From assembly GCA_965267245.1 (NCBI GenBank), contig OZ253939.1:4712001-4776000 (forward strand): a DNA stretch of 64,000 nucleotides. The letters are read 5' to 3'. A program made the position numbers and the translations under genes. The notes below the pieces were generated by a model that saw only the letters and a list, made by a program, of their open reading frames with translations, was not told the DNA's origin and ran no database searches. This DNA is from JANSWY01 sp965267245 (GTDB taxonomy: Bacteria > Bacteroidota > Bacteroidia > Cytophagales > Cyclobacteriaceae). Of this stretch, positions 8,826 through 18,346 are shown piece after piece (position 1 is the first letter of the stretch; every line of letters starts with the position of its first letter).

Positions 8826-11800
8826 ATGCGGCACTATCTTTTGTCCATTTTTGTACTTCACGGGACGCTACTTTGGGGGCAATCCAGCATATCATTTGAT
8901 AGATTAACTACCAAAGAAGGTCTGGCGCATAATCAGGTTAGATCCATTGTCCAGGACAAAAGTGGTTTTATGTGGTTTGGTACTACCGGTGGATTGCAAA
9001 AATATGATGGTACTTCCTTTCAAACTTTCAAAAATGATCCTTTAGATAGCAATTCTTTACTGGTTGATAGAATAAGGTCTCTTTTGGTTGATAAAAACGG
9101 TGGGCTTTGGATTGGCACTTTTGGTGGAGGACTAAGTTTTTTAAAAGATGGAGAATTCACGCATTACCTCCATGATCCAAACGATCCAAACTCCATCAGC
9201 GATAATAGTGTAGAGGCATTGGCCCAATCTGAAGATGGCACACTGTGGATAGGAACCAGAAGTGGAGGCCTATGTCGGTTTAAAGATGGCTTATTCACTA
9301 GTTTTCAATTTGATGAGTCAAATGATTACTCTCTTCAACATAATGGTGTTTTTTCTTTACTTCTGGATTCAAAAGATAGATTATGGGTTGGTACTTATGG
9401 GGGAGGCCTACATTTGATGAAAGGTGATAAATTTTATCAGTATTCCAGTGCTGAAAACTCTCAGGTCAAGTTGTGTGGTAATTTAATCATTAGCTTAACT
9501 GAGGATAGTGAAGGCTCAATCTGGGCAGGTACATGGCAGAAAGGAATTAGCAAAATTTCTTTAAATGAAGAAGGTTTCCCTATTTCTTCAGAAAACTTAT
9601 TGTTGGATAGACGAAGAAGTAATGGTTCAGTACTGGCGAGTATAGAATTTAAGGGACAGATGTATTTTGGTACATGGGGAAATGGGTTGAAAGTCTGGGA
9701 AAATTATAAAGTCACCAGCTATACCAATGATGCCGGCAAAAAGTCAACTATCAGTAATAATTACATTGAAAGCATTTTTGTTGATAAGGCTGGATACGTT
9801 TGGGTAGGAACTTACGGAGGGGGAATCAATCGTATTGCATTTAGCAGCTTCATTACCTATAGAAGTCGAGCAGAACCTTTGGGCATTAATCACGATTTTA
9901 TTACCGATATAGTAGAAACGGAAGATGGATCAATTTTCGTTGGGACATTAGGAGGAGGATTGAATAGAATAAAGGATGGCGAATTCTCTTACTTCCGTCA
10001 TAAACCAGGTGATCCAAAGAGTCTGGGTGACCCTACTAATACAATTTGGAATATTGAAGAGGCTTCTGATAATACAATTTGGGTAGGGACAGAAAATGGA
10101 GTCGAGCAACTTGTGGGGGATAAGTTCAATCATTTTATTTATACGGATCCTGAGGGTAAGATTATCAATAATCTGATCTATTGTGTTACAGAAATCCGAA
10201 GTGGTGATATTCTTTTTGGTACCTGGGATGGAAAGATTATAAAAATCCGAGATGGCCAATTTGAGGAGGTATTCAATGCTGCCTCAAATGTACTTTCAGA
10301 GGCCAACCATCCAGCCTTTGATATTTTAGAAGCACGCGATGGTGCTATTTGGTCTACTATAGAAAGTTATGCCCTGGTAAGAATTGAAGATGGGACAGTC
10401 ACGCATAAATTTTTTGAATGGGACGATTCGAAAACGAATGTTCCGGAAACACGGAGTATTGTCGAGGACATTAATAAACCTGTGGTGTGGGTAGGGACTT
10501 CTTTGGGGTTATTTAAAATAGATATTCAGAAAGATGAAATTACAAAATATGACACAAAAGACGGACTGGTAAGTAATAGGACTGCATCAGTAGTTCAGGA
10601 TTTAAACGGAAATATTTGGATCACCACGATGAGTGGTCTTTCCAGATTTGACCCTAAATCTGAGACATTTACAAATTTTACTGATTTGGATGGTCTTCAG
10701 GGCAATCAGTTTGTTAGAAATTCAAGGTTTATTAACCCTGAAACGGGTAAAATTTACATTGGGGGAACCAATGGGTTCAATGCATTTCATCCAGACAGCA
10801 TTACAATAGATAAAACCGATCCCGAAGTGGCTATCACTGGTCTGCAGGTGTTGTATAAACCAGTTGTTCCCAAAGATGAATCCGGTATTCTTAATGAAGA
10901 AATCAGCAGAACCCAGGACATTGCCCTGACACACGATGACAAAGTATTTTCGTTTGACTTCTCTACCGTTAATTATAGCAGGCTTTTTCAAACATATCAT
11001 TATGCATTTTATCTGGAAGGTTATGAAAAAGATTGGAATTATGCAGGGAAAAGAACATTTGCAACCTACAGCAATATTCCTCCTGGTAATTATGTATTCA
11101 AAGTCAAAGCTTCAGAAACCGGTGGGAATTGGGATAATCCAGTTACGTTTATCAATATTAAAATATTACCACCCTGGTGGTATACCTGGTGGGCTAAAGC
11201 TCTGGCGGCTGTTTTGTTTGTTGGCCTCACTTACGGTTTCTATAAGTTTCGCATTAGAAACATAGAAAGGATCAATGCAAAACTTAAAAAACTGGTTGAC
11301 AGGCGCACCTCAGAGTTGAGCAAAACAAACAGTAAATTGATGGAATTGAGTGAATACAAGGATCAGATGACCTCAATGATCGTTCATGATCTTAAGAACC
11401 CATTAAATACAGTTTTTAATCTTACGGAGAAACCTGAAGTATTAAGGGCGGCACAGCAAATGCTGAATCTCGTCACGAATATGCTTGATATTCAAAAATT
11501 TGAAGAAGCTAAAATTCAAATTCAACAAAGAGAGGTGAGAATATTGGGTATTGTAGAACAGGCCATAGAACAATTGGATGCGTCCTCCAGTAGAAAGTCT
11601 GTCACTTTGAAAAACATGGTAGACCCAAAAGCTGTTGTGCTTGCAGATCCCGATATTATCTTAAGAGTACTTGTGAATTTACTTTCCAATGCCATCAAAT
11701 TTTCACCTGCAAATAGTGCTGTAGAAATCTCTACCCTGGAATTACCGGAAACCTGGCAGATCTCAGTGAAGGATTATGGCCCAGGAATTCCAGCATCAGC

Positions 11801-12239
11801 CAAGAAAAAAATATTTGAATTGTACGGTCAATTACAGGCTAAAGAATTTGGGGTAACACCATCGACCGGCCTGGGATTGACATTCTGTAAACAGGCAATT
11901 AAGGCCCACAATGGGTTCATTGGAGTGTATTCAAAACCAGATAAAGGAGCCACCTTTTATTTCACATTGGCAAAGAGTCAAAAAATTGTATTTAGCCAGG
12001 ATGACGACTCAGAAAACGTTAGTAAAACATTTCAACTTTCAGAGGAAGATCGTGCTTACCTATCTGGATATGTGGAGCGATTAAAGAATTTCGAGATTTA
12101 TGAATTCACTAAGATTACAAAGGTCATTGACGAGATAGAAGGGAAGAATGAAAATTTACTGCAATGGAAGGAGAACTTTAAAAATGCGATTTTCTCAAGT
12201 AATACAGAAAAGTTCAAAGATTTAATAAAAGATCTATGA
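8826..12239 (+). CDS. Two-component propeller sensor histidine kinase
   Basis: A 1137-residue sensor. A signal peptide (cut near LWGQ) is followed by about 14 Reg_prop repeats (recurrent WxGTxGGGL and DxxGxxWxGT patterns, ~25-680) forming periplasmic seven-bladed propellers, a Y_Y_Y domain (~715-790), one membrane helix (WWAKALAAVLFVGLTYG, ~795-812), then HisKA with His854 in MIVHDLKNPLN and an HATPase_c domain (LLSNAIKF, DYGPGIP, STGLGLTFC). A helical C-terminal tail of about 90 residues follows. Unlike many family members it has no fused REC or AraC domain. Its stop overlaps the start of a REC-PP2C gene (ATGA), which is the likely phospho-transfer partner. Propeller sensors often detect glycans or peptides, but the ligand here is unknown. 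Confidence 0.93.
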   Translation: MRHYLLSIFVLHGTLLWGQSSISFDRLTTKEGLAHNQVRSIVQDKSGFMWFGTTGGLQKYDGTSFQTFKNDPLDSNSLLVDRIRSLLVDKNGGLWIGTFGGGLSFLKDGEFTHYLHDPNDPNSISDNSVEALAQSEDGTLWIGTRSGGLCRFKDGLFTSFQFDESNDYSLQHNGVFSLLLDSKDRLWVGTYGGGLHLMKGDKFYQYSSAENSQVKLCGNLIISLTEDSEGSIWAGTWQKGISKISLNEEGFPISSENLLLDRRRSNGSVLASIEFKGQMYFGTWGNGLKVWENYKVTSYTNDAGKKSTISNNYIESIFVDKAGYVWVGTYGGGINRIAFSSFITYRSRAEPLGINHDFITDIVETEDGSIFVGTLGGGLNRIKDGEFSYFRHKPGDPKSLGDPTNTIWNIEEASDNTIWVGTENGVEQLVGDKFNHFIYTDPEGKIINNLIYCVTEIRSGDILFGTWDGKIIKIRDGQFEEVFNAASNVLSEANHPAFDILEARDGAIWSTIESYALVRIEDGTVTHKFFEWDDSKTNVPETRSIVEDINKPVVWVGTSLGLFKIDIQKDEITKYDTKDGLVSNRTASVVQDLNGNIWITTMSGLSRFDPKSETFTNFTDLDGLQGNQFVRNSRFINPETGKIYIGGTNGFNAFHPDSITIDKTDPEVAITGLQVLYKPVVPKDESGILNEEISRTQDIALTHDDKVFSFDFSTVNYSRLFQTYHYAFYLEGYEKDWNYAGKRTFATYSNIPPGNYVFKVKASETGGNWDNPVTFINIKILPPWWYTWWAKALAAVLFVGLTYGFYKFRIRNIERINAKLKKLVDRRTSELSKTNSKLMELSEYKDQMTSMIVHDLKNPLNTVFNLTEKPEVLRAAQQMLNLVTNMLDIQKFEEAKIQIQQREVRILGIVEQAIEQLDASSSRKSVTLKNMVDPKAVVLADPDIILRVLVNLLSNAIKFSPANSAVEISTLELPETWQISVKDYGPGIPASAKKKIFELYGQLQAKEFGVTPSTGLGLTFCKQAIKAHNGFIGVYSKPDKGATFYFTLAKSQKIVFSQDDDSENVSKTFQLSEEDRAYLSGYVERLKNFEIYEFTKITKVIDEIEGKNENLLQWKENFKNAIFSSNTEKFKDLIKDL

Positions 12240-13369
12240 CTTCATTGATATTGATCATAGATGACGAACCCATGAATCTTCAGGTAATTGCAGAAATACT
12301 GGAACCTTACGATTACAACCTGCTCTATGCACCTACAGGAAAAAAAGGTATTGAAATAGCTGAAGAGAGACTTCCTGATGCCATAATAATGGACTGGGAC
12401 ATGCCAGGTTTGAGTGGTATTGAAACTACAAAAATCCTAAAACAGCTGGAAGACACTTGTGATATTCCAATTTTGATAGCGACCGGCAAAGTTTCTACAC
12501 CAGATGATCTTGAAAAATCATTGGCTTCCGGAGCAGTAGATTTCCTAAGGAAACCCATTGTAGACTCTGAATTGGTGGCACGGCTTAATTCAGCTATACA
12601 AATTTCGAACTCAATTAAATTGATCAAAGAGCAGAATAATGCCATCAAAACCAGTTTGAATTATGCGGTGGATATTCAGCGAAGCATGCTACCCAAAAAT
12701 GAAGACTTTAATAATTATTTTGACACACATTTCATCCTGGATTCACCGAAGCAAGTGATAAAGGGTGATATTTTCTGGTTGAGAAGTAATTTGAATGGAC
12801 AGGTATTATTGGTCTTAATTGATTCAGGACCTTCTGTAAGTGGCGCATTATTATCGACAATGATCAATTTGAGCTTACAGAGAATTGTGGACGAGAACGA
12901 TTTTTTAGAATCACATATCCTCCTGGGAAAGATCAATGAGCTATTAGCAGGAGAGATTAAGACATCAGCGGGAGGAAGAGGAGTGAAAATATCGGTTTGT
13001 TTGCTTGACTATAATGAATCTACATTTCAATTTGCAGGACCTAGAAATTCGTTATTTGTTTTTAAAAACAGGGTCCTGGTCAATTTATTTGGAGAAAATG
13101 ATCACGATGAAGCCTTTAACAAGTCCTATAAGATTCGATACGGTAAAGGGGACAGGTTCTATTTGATCTCAAATGGGTGGTCAAATCAGCACGGAGGAAA
13201 CGAAAAAGAGCCTTATGGGCATGATAAACAACTACAGTTTATGGAAAAAATTCAGGAATTGACAATGAGTTCACAGAAAAAACAAATTTCAGAAGAATTT
13301 GATAATTGGATGCAACAATCCTGGGCTAGCCAGGAAGATGATCTAATAGTAATTGGAATAGAAATGTAA
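12236..13369 (+). CDS. Response regulator fused to PP2C/SpoIIE-like phosphatase domain (copy 1)
   Basis: A 377-residue protein: REC domain (~1-120) with Asp53 in IMDWDMPG and Lys in FLRKPI, a helical linker containing LNYAVDIQRSMLP, then an RsbU/SpoIIE-type PP2C domain. The PP2C metal motifs are partly degenerate: GDIFWL and a DSGPSVSGALLSTM version of the usual DxxGHGxxGA loop are present and the terminal EDDLIVIGIE keeps its Asp, but the usual SDG/TDG is SNG with Asn313. It overlaps the propeller kinase gene by four bases and is followed 29 bp later by a paralogue. It may act as a partner-switching phosphatase or as a phospho-dependent binding protein that has lost activity. Confidence 0.85.
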   Translation: MTSLILIIDDEPMNLQVIAEILEPYDYNLLYAPTGKKGIEIAEERLPDAIIMDWDMPGLSGIETTKILKQLEDTCDIPILIATGKVSTPDDLEKSLASGAVDFLRKPIVDSELVARLNSAIQISNSIKLIKEQNNAIKTSLNYAVDIQRSMLPKNEDFNNYFDTHFILDSPKQVIKGDIFWLRSNLNGQVLLVLIDSGPSVSGALLSTMINLSLQRIVDENDFLESHILLGKINELLAGEIKTSAGGRGVKISVCLLDYNESTFQFAGPRNSLFVFKNRVLVNLFGENDHDEAFNKSYKIRYGKGDRFYLISNGWSNQHGGNEKEPYGHDKQLQFMEKIQELTMSSQKKQISEEFDNWMQQSWASQEDDLIVIGIEM

Positions 13370-13398
13370 GTCTTATATATTTAAAAAAAACTAACTTG

Positions 13399-14562
13399 AT
13401 GAACGCGACCATATTGGTAGTAGACGATGATCCATTAAACATGGAGATGATTTCGATCATCTTAAAACAGAAGTCTTACAACTTTTTATATGCCTCGAAT
13501 GGAGATGAAGGAGTTTCCATCGCCCGGAAGCAACTTCCTGATGCCATCATTATGGATTGGGAAATGCCTGGTCTGAATGGACTGGATGCTGTCAAATTAT
13601 TAAAGAAGGAGAGTTTAACAAAGGATATTCCGGTAATAATCGCTACTGGTAAAATGACTTCTCCTGATGACCTGGCCAGAGCATTAGATGCGGGGGCCAT
13701 TGATTACGTGCGAAAACCAATCGTGGCGACTGAATTGAATGCAAGACTCAATTCTGCACTTGAACTTTCCAGGTCATATAATCTTATAAAGGCACAGAAC
13801 CGGTCAGTCAGGTATAGTTTGAATTATGCAAGGGAAATTCAAAAAGCACTGTTGCCTCCAAAGGCAGAGATTTCTGACCACTTTTCACAAGGTTTTGTGA
13901 TCAGTAAGCCCAAAGAATTACTCTCAGGTGATTTGTATTGGGTAACTCACAGTAAAGATGATAGTAAGGTATTTATTTTCCTCTGCGACCCAGGCCCATC
14001 AATAACCGGAGCACTTTTATCCACGATGATCAATGTTTTACTTCATAGGATTCTTGATGAAAAAGGATTTATGCATCCGGAAAAAGTTTTGGAAGAGTTG
14101 AATCAACACCTTTTAGAAGAATTTTCCAATGAGGAAATCAGAGACCGGGAAGGTGTGAAGATTTCAGCATGTCTTTTTGATCTGAAATCAAATAAACTGG
14201 AATTTGCAGGGGCGAAATTGTCGCTTATTGTCTTTCACAATGGAGAAATGAATGAGATTAAGGGAGATAGAAAATTCGCCGGAGGCTATCAGAAAGAAGA
14301 GAATCAATCTTACTCATCACATGCGGTTGATTTGCATAAAGGGGATACCATCTACATGTTCAGTAATGGCTTTATGAATCAGTTAGGTGGACCGGAAGAT
14401 AAAAAGTATAGTTCCAAAGGGGTAAGAGAATTGCTTCAAAAAATCAATGAGACTTCATTTGACACGCACCAATCTCAAATAGAAGAAGAATTTATACATT
14501 GGCTGGATGCTGGAAACGAGGCACAAGATGATGACATTACTGTCATAGCCGTAAAAATATAA
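13399..14562 (+). CDS. Response regulator fused to PP2C/SpoIIE-like phosphatase domain (copy 2)
   Basis: A 387-residue paralogue of the preceding gene with the same order: REC (Asp53 in IMDWEMPG, Lys in YVRKPI), linker LNYAREIQKALLP, PP2C-like domain. It shares the unusual DPGPSITGALLSTM loop and the SNG motif (Asn323) in place of SDG/TDG, while DDDITVIAVK at the end is conserved. ATG 13399 is preferred to a TTG one codon upstream. Tandem duplication with retained REC residues suggests both accept phosphate from the propeller kinase. No anti-sigma or anti-anti-sigma gene is adjacent, so the target is unknown. Confidence 0.85.
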   Translation: MNATILVVDDDPLNMEMISIILKQKSYNFLYASNGDEGVSIARKQLPDAIIMDWEMPGLNGLDAVKLLKKESLTKDIPVIIATGKMTSPDDLARALDAGAIDYVRKPIVATELNARLNSALELSRSYNLIKAQNRSVRYSLNYAREIQKALLPPKAEISDHFSQGFVISKPKELLSGDLYWVTHSKDDSKVFIFLCDPGPSITGALLSTMINVLLHRILDEKGFMHPEKVLEELNQHLLEEFSNEEIRDREGVKISACLFDLKSNKLEFAGAKLSLIVFHNGEMNEIKGDRKFAGGYQKEENQSYSSHAVDLHKGDTIYMFSNGFMNQLGGPEDKKYSSKGVRELLQKINETSFDTHQSQIEEEFIHWLDAGNEAQDDDITVIAVKI

Positions 14563-14586
14563 GACTTAGGTTAACTGGTTCGGGGG

Positions 14587-15288
14587 TTAATAACCCACTC
14601 GAACCGGTATTCCCTTTACATCATATTTGATATCGCTATTCCAAATTAGTTTTAGCTTTCCTTTTCTTTTTAATCCCTGTAGACAAAGTGCACAAGCATC
14701 TAAAACATCATCTAATAACACCTGAACCCTTCGGGTATTTTTCATAAATGCTTCTACTTGTATCAATAATTCAGGGGCATGAGCCTTGATGATTTCTATT
14801 CTTTCCTCAATGCCCTTTCGGGTCTTTTTTGAATCTAATATAGTTTCAGAGTAATTGAGCATTTGAAAGCACAACTCAGGGTGTGCTTCAAAAAAATGGT
14901 CAATTTTTGGTAGCTGCGATAAAAATGTATCGAGTTCTCTGATTTTCTTTGATATGTTGTATGCTTGGATCGAAAGGCTCTTTCCTGTAATTTGTTTGTT
15001 TATCTCCTTGGCCTGTTCGTAAGTAGTTTTATACAGTGCTTCCCGGCATGCTGGTGTAAACACGGAACCAGATTTCTTCTTTAACAGCTTTCTGAGTTGT
15101 TTATCTATATCCCTTGTGAAATCTGAACTACTAAGCCCCATTGGCATATCTATTAAAACGATATCAGGTTCAAGTAGAAAATCAGTTATCTTATCAATAT
15201 TATCGTGAAGTGCAATCTGCCATTGATTCCTAAAATAGCTCACTGCCACCCATCCCCCTTTACATCCATCTATTCCTACACAGGTCAT
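14587..15288 (-). CDS. DUF429 family protein (RNase H-like fold)
   Basis: A 233-residue soluble protein matching DUF429, a family predicted to have an RNase H-like nuclease fold but with no established function. Visible family features are GIDGCKGGWVAV at the N-terminus, the DMPMGL acidic motif (~60) and VFTPACREAL (~90). It is transcribed against its neighbours and converges on the REC-PP2C gene with 24 bp between stops. Nothing in the surroundings points to a specific pathway. Confidence 0.8.
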   Translation of the reverse strand: MTCVGIDGCKGGWVAVSYFRNQWQIALHDNIDKITDFLLEPDIVLIDMPMGLSSSDFTRDIDKQLRKLLKKKSGSVFTPACREALYKTTYEQAKEINKQITGKSLSIQAYNISKKIRELDTFLSQLPKIDHFFEAHPELCFQMLNYSETILDSKKTRKGIEERIEIIKAHAPELLIQVEAFMKNTRRVQVLLDDVLDACALCLQGLKRKGKLKLIWNSDIKYDVKGIPVRVGY

Positions 15289-15412
15289 ACTTCCAGTAAT
15301 ATTATAAAATTCTATAAAACTAATTTTTGAAGAATAAAAATTATATAAAATTAATTGAACAAAAATATTATTTCGCTTGGATTGAATTATGCGATTTTTT
15401 ATTTTTCGGATT

Positions 15413-15508
15413 CAATTGTATGTAAAATGAAGAATTGGTAATGGTGTCCTAATCACCAAACTTATTTAACCAGTGGTCTGTGTTGTGCTAAACACAGACC
15501 ATTTTTTT
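15413..15508 (+). ncRNA. Candidate small RNA ending in a strong terminator
   Basis: A textbook intrinsic terminator (TGGTCTGTGTT 15474-15484, 6-nt loop, AACACAGACCA 15491-15501, then seven Ts) faces + with no + strand protein gene upstream of it: the preceding gene is on the minus strand and starts at 15288. A promoter-like pair TTGG (15377-15380), 19 bp, TATTTTTC (15400-15407) would start transcription near 15413. The interval contains only very short frames and a second small hairpin (TGGTG / CACCA). This fits a transcript of about 95 nt. The promoter match is imperfect. Confidence 0.5.
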
Positions 15509-15542
15509 ATTTGGGGTTAAAGATACCTGGCACTGGGTCATA

Positions 15543-15556
15543 TGCAAACGTTTGCA
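15543..15556. promoter_or_regulatory. 14-bp palindromic operator
   Basis: TGCAAACGTTTGCA is a perfect palindrome with the central CG step characteristic of LacI-family operators. It sits 115 bp upstream of the membrane histidine kinase gene and just after the small-RNA terminator. The binding protein is not identified in this window. Confidence 0.5.
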
Positions 15557-15574
15557 AGAATAATTGAAAAAACT

Positions 15575-15605
15575 TTCCGGTTCATTCAATTTTTATTCCG
15601 GTTCA
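15575..15605 (+). promoter_or_regulatory. Direct repeat with 21-bp period, LytTR-type site
   Basis: TTCCGGTTCA occurs at 15575-15584 and again at 15596-15605, so the repeats are two helical turns apart. Paired 9-10-bp direct repeats separated by about 12 bp with a GTT core are the known architecture of LytTR-domain binding sites. They lie 66 bp upstream of the kinase gene at 15671; the LytTR regulator at 7943 is a candidate binder. The assignment is inference. Confidence 0.45.
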
Positions 15606-15670
15606 CTTTATTTCATAGCCCTTAGGACCTTAAAAATCGATAAGTTCAATTAGGGCAATCACTATGAACA

Positions 15671-17011
15671 ATGCAACTCTTCAAGTATCCTAATGGAATA
15701 ACACTCCAGCAACGGATGTTTTTGCTCTCTACGTATGTAGTGGGGACAGCCGCATTTTTTCTTGGGTTGCGAGATATTGGCCTTCGGGGAGACATGGTTT
15801 CCGGCACTTTCGAGATATTCACTTTTATTCTGGCCAGCTATTTCCTTTACCTCTTCAATAAGCAAAAAAATATAGACAGGTTATCCAGTACGCTACTGAT
15901 TATACTATTTCCTATAGTGACAGCTGGATGTATAATGGGTAGAGGTGGCCTTTCTACAGGCAACATGTTAATGTTTATCATACTGTTTGTGATACTGATA
16001 GGTACCATTAAAAGAAGAAACATTTTGTACCTGGCCATTTATGGGTGGGCATGTGTGGGAATCGTGGCGGTTGCAGAAATCATGGATCCTACAATTAGGG
16101 CATCATACCAATCGGTAAGTGATATCATTACCAGTGATATTATGATATTCACTGTTGCCGGGATTACATTTTTTTTGGTTTACCAGCTCACCACCAGTTA
16201 TTTGGTTGAAAGAAAGGAGAATCTTCTGAAGAATGAGGAGCTCAGAAAGAAGAATGAACAGATCAAGGAACAAACTCGTCAATTACAGGAGATGAATGAG
16301 TTCAAGACTAAGTTATTCGCAATTTTGGGGCATGATATGATGTCTCCATTGCAGGGTCTTTCGTCAATATTAGATTTTATCAGGAACAAATTGGCCACTC
16401 CGGAAGAAATTGAGCTAATGCTGCCGAGTTTGACTCATCGGGTCCAGAATACATCAGAAATCATCAATAATCTATTTGACTGGTCTAGAATTTCCTTACA
16501 AAACGAGATTATCCACAGGGAGCAATTCCTGCTAAAATCTATGGTGGATAGAATAACTGAGAATGTAACCACCGTTTATACAGAGAAGAACACTACCATA
16601 AAGAATCATATTCCAAGTCACCTTGAAATTGAGGGAGACGCTTCATTGATTGAAACCATTATCAGAAATCTGGTGATGAATGCTATTAAGTATTCTAACA
16701 ATGAGGGAGAGATCGATGTGATTTATGTAGAAGAGGAGGGTAATCACAAGGTTTGTGTACGGGATTATGGAATTGGCATGTCTGAAGAAATTCAGGAAAC
16801 CTTATTTCATTTTGATGTTGAGTCTAAACCTGGTACAAGAGGAGAAATTGGAAAAGGTCTGGGACTATTCTTGTGTAAAGAATTTGTAAAGGCTCATGGT
16901 GGTGAAATATTTGTGCAGAGTGAAGTGAATAAAGGGTCAGAATTTTGTTTTACGATTCCCTTCCAGCATCAACCAAAAGAAGGGAAATTGACACTTCCGA
17001 ATGCTAATTAA
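15671..17011 (+). CDS. Membrane-bound sensor histidine kinase
   Basis: A 446-residue kinase. The first ~180 residues hold about six hydrophobic helices with short loops, so it senses through the membrane or an internal signal; a coiled coil (~180-215) leads to HisKA with His221 in ILGHDMMSPLQG and an HATPase_c domain (LVMNAIKYS, DYGIGMS, GKGLGLFLC). The position after the catalytic HD is MM rather than the common LR/LK. No response regulator is adjacent: the next gene is a convergent AraC regulator without a receiver. The upstream region carries a palindrome and a LytTR-type repeat, suggesting regulated expression. Confidence 0.88.
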   Translation: MQLFKYPNGITLQQRMFLLSTYVVGTAAFFLGLRDIGLRGDMVSGTFEIFTFILASYFLYLFNKQKNIDRLSSTLLIILFPIVTAGCIMGRGGLSTGNMLMFIILFVILIGTIKRRNILYLAIYGWACVGIVAVAEIMDPTIRASYQSVSDIITSDIMIFTVAGITFFLVYQLTTSYLVERKENLLKNEELRKKNEQIKEQTRQLQEMNEFKTKLFAILGHDMMSPLQGLSSILDFIRNKLATPEEIELMLPSLTHRVQNTSEIINNLFDWSRISLQNEIIHREQFLLKSMVDRITENVTTVYTEKNTTIKNHIPSHLEIEGDASLIETIIRNLVMNAIKYSNNEGEIDVIYVEEEGNHKVCVRDYGIGMSEEIQETLFHFDVESKPGTRGEIGKGLGLFLCKEFVKAHGGEIFVQSEVNKGSEFCFTIPFQHQPKEGKLTLPNAN

Positions 17012-17013
17012 TT

Positions 17014-17862
17014 TCAAGTCTGCTGCAGCTGACGATAGGAAGATGGAGATGTCTTGAAAAATTCCTTAAAGGCCGCTGAAAATGTAGCCAGATCATTGAA
17101 TCCACATTCAAATGTAATCTGTGTAACATTTAGGTCACTGTAGGCTAATAATTCCCTTGCTTTCTCAAGCTTCTTCATTTTGATATACCTTCCTGGTGAT
17201 TCACCGAATACTTTTTTGAATTCTCTTTTAAAAGACGATAAACTCAAATTAGTGAGTTCACACAGATCAGTCATTTTGAGATTATCATACAGATGCTTCT
17301 CGATGATTTCCTTGAATTTGTAAGTTCTTTGGGAAAACAGATTACTCAAAATAGTGCGCACACTCGGTGCATTTGAAGTCTGATTGAGTAATAGCAGTAA
17401 CTCTTTTACCTTGAGGACTAATATATCCTCAGTGACTAATTCGCGATTTTCAAAATAAAAGAGAATGCTATCAAAGTACTTCTCAAATAAAATATTTTCC
17501 TTGAATTTAGCGATGGATGCAGTCGGTAAATTCCCTTGACTTTTTAAGAATGAGGGGATCTCATTGCTGAAGATTCGTTTGAGTATTTCCGGATAAAAAT
17601 GGATGGCAACAGCCTGATAATGACCTGTTACATCAGAACCTTTCATCTTGGCAACATAGTTACCACATTTCATCAGAAGGGATTCCTTCTCTTTTGCCAC
17701 AATACTTTCTACTTCACCGTATGCATGTTGACTTCCTTCCTTGATGAAAAGAAGACACGCCTCTTCAGGCATTGGGTTTGGTAATGCGAAAGGGGGCTTT
17801 ACTGTTGCTGTTTCAAACAACATTTTGCCGTAAAGGTCTAAGGTATCCCTATTGATGATCAT
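17014..17862 (-). CDS. AraC-family transcriptional regulator
   Basis: A 282-residue regulator with an N-terminal cupin-like sensing region (~1-160) and a C-terminal AraC double helix-turn-helix (~185-280: MTDLCELTNLSLSSFKREFK, then ITFECGFNDLATFSAAFKE and FKTSPSSYR). The second HTH matches the AraC signature well. It lies 58 bp downstream of a SRPBCC gene on the same strand, so the two probably form an operon and the SRPBCC protein may be a target or partner. The effector is unknown. Confidence 0.88.
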   Translation of the reverse strand: MIINRDTLDLYGKMLFETATVKPPFALPNPMPEEACLLFIKEGSQHAYGEVESIVAKEKESLLMKCGNYVAKMKGSDVTGHYQAVAIHFYPEILKRIFSNEIPSFLKSQGNLPTASIAKFKENILFEKYFDSILFYFENRELVTEDILVLKVKELLLLLNQTSNAPSVRTILSNLFSQRTYKFKEIIEKHLYDNLKMTDLCELTNLSLSSFKREFKKVFGESPGRYIKMKKLEKARELLAYSDLNVTQITFECGFNDLATFSAAFKEFFKTSPSSYRQLQQT

Positions 17863-17920
17863 TGTGGTTTTGAATATACTACAAAATTAAAAAGTGGGGC
17901 AAGATTTGCCCCAAATAGTC

Positions 17921-18346
17921 TTATACTGCAGACTGGCTAAGTATCAAATTCTGAATACCATCCAACCCCATGCTACCAACTTGTGCTAAACCCTCTTTTG
18001 CTGCTGCCTCATTCTCTGGTAAAACATCATAATTCCACTTCCAGGTTACCTTCGCACTATTTTCATCTACTTTTTCCACCTGCATGCTACCTTCAATGTT
18101 TTCTACAGGCATCATGTGTTGCTTGGGAATGGCATATTCAAACAGCATTTTTTCATCATCCACATTTAGAATGTCTTCTTTGAATTCACCATCTTCAGTT
18201 CCACAATAGCGGTTATTTCCTTCAACACGACAACTAGTTATAGGTGCCAACCATTTATCAACGCCACTTACTGCGCCCACTATGCTCCACACATCTGCTG
18301 CAGGAACCGAAAGAATCTTCTCTACTTTTTGATTTGACTTGATCAT
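17921..18346 (-). CDS. SRPBCC-family protein
   Basis: A 141-residue protein with the START/SRPBCC (Bet v1-like) pattern: an N-terminal segment VEKILSVPAADVWSIVG, a W-containing KWLAPI, and a C-terminal helix. Such proteins bind hydrophobic ligands in a deep pocket; many act in polyketide or stress responses, but the role here is unknown. The start is placed at the ATG MIKSNQK, where homology begins; the frame stays open 20 codons upstream. It precedes an AraC regulator on the same strand. Confidence 0.75.
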   Translation of the reverse strand: MIKSNQKVEKILSVPAADVWSIVGAVSGVDKWLAPITSCRVEGNNRYCGTEDGEFKEDILNVDDEKMLFEYAIPKQHMMPVENIEGSMQVEKVDENSAKVTWKWNYDVLPENEAAAKEGLAQVGSMGLDGIQNLILSQSAV

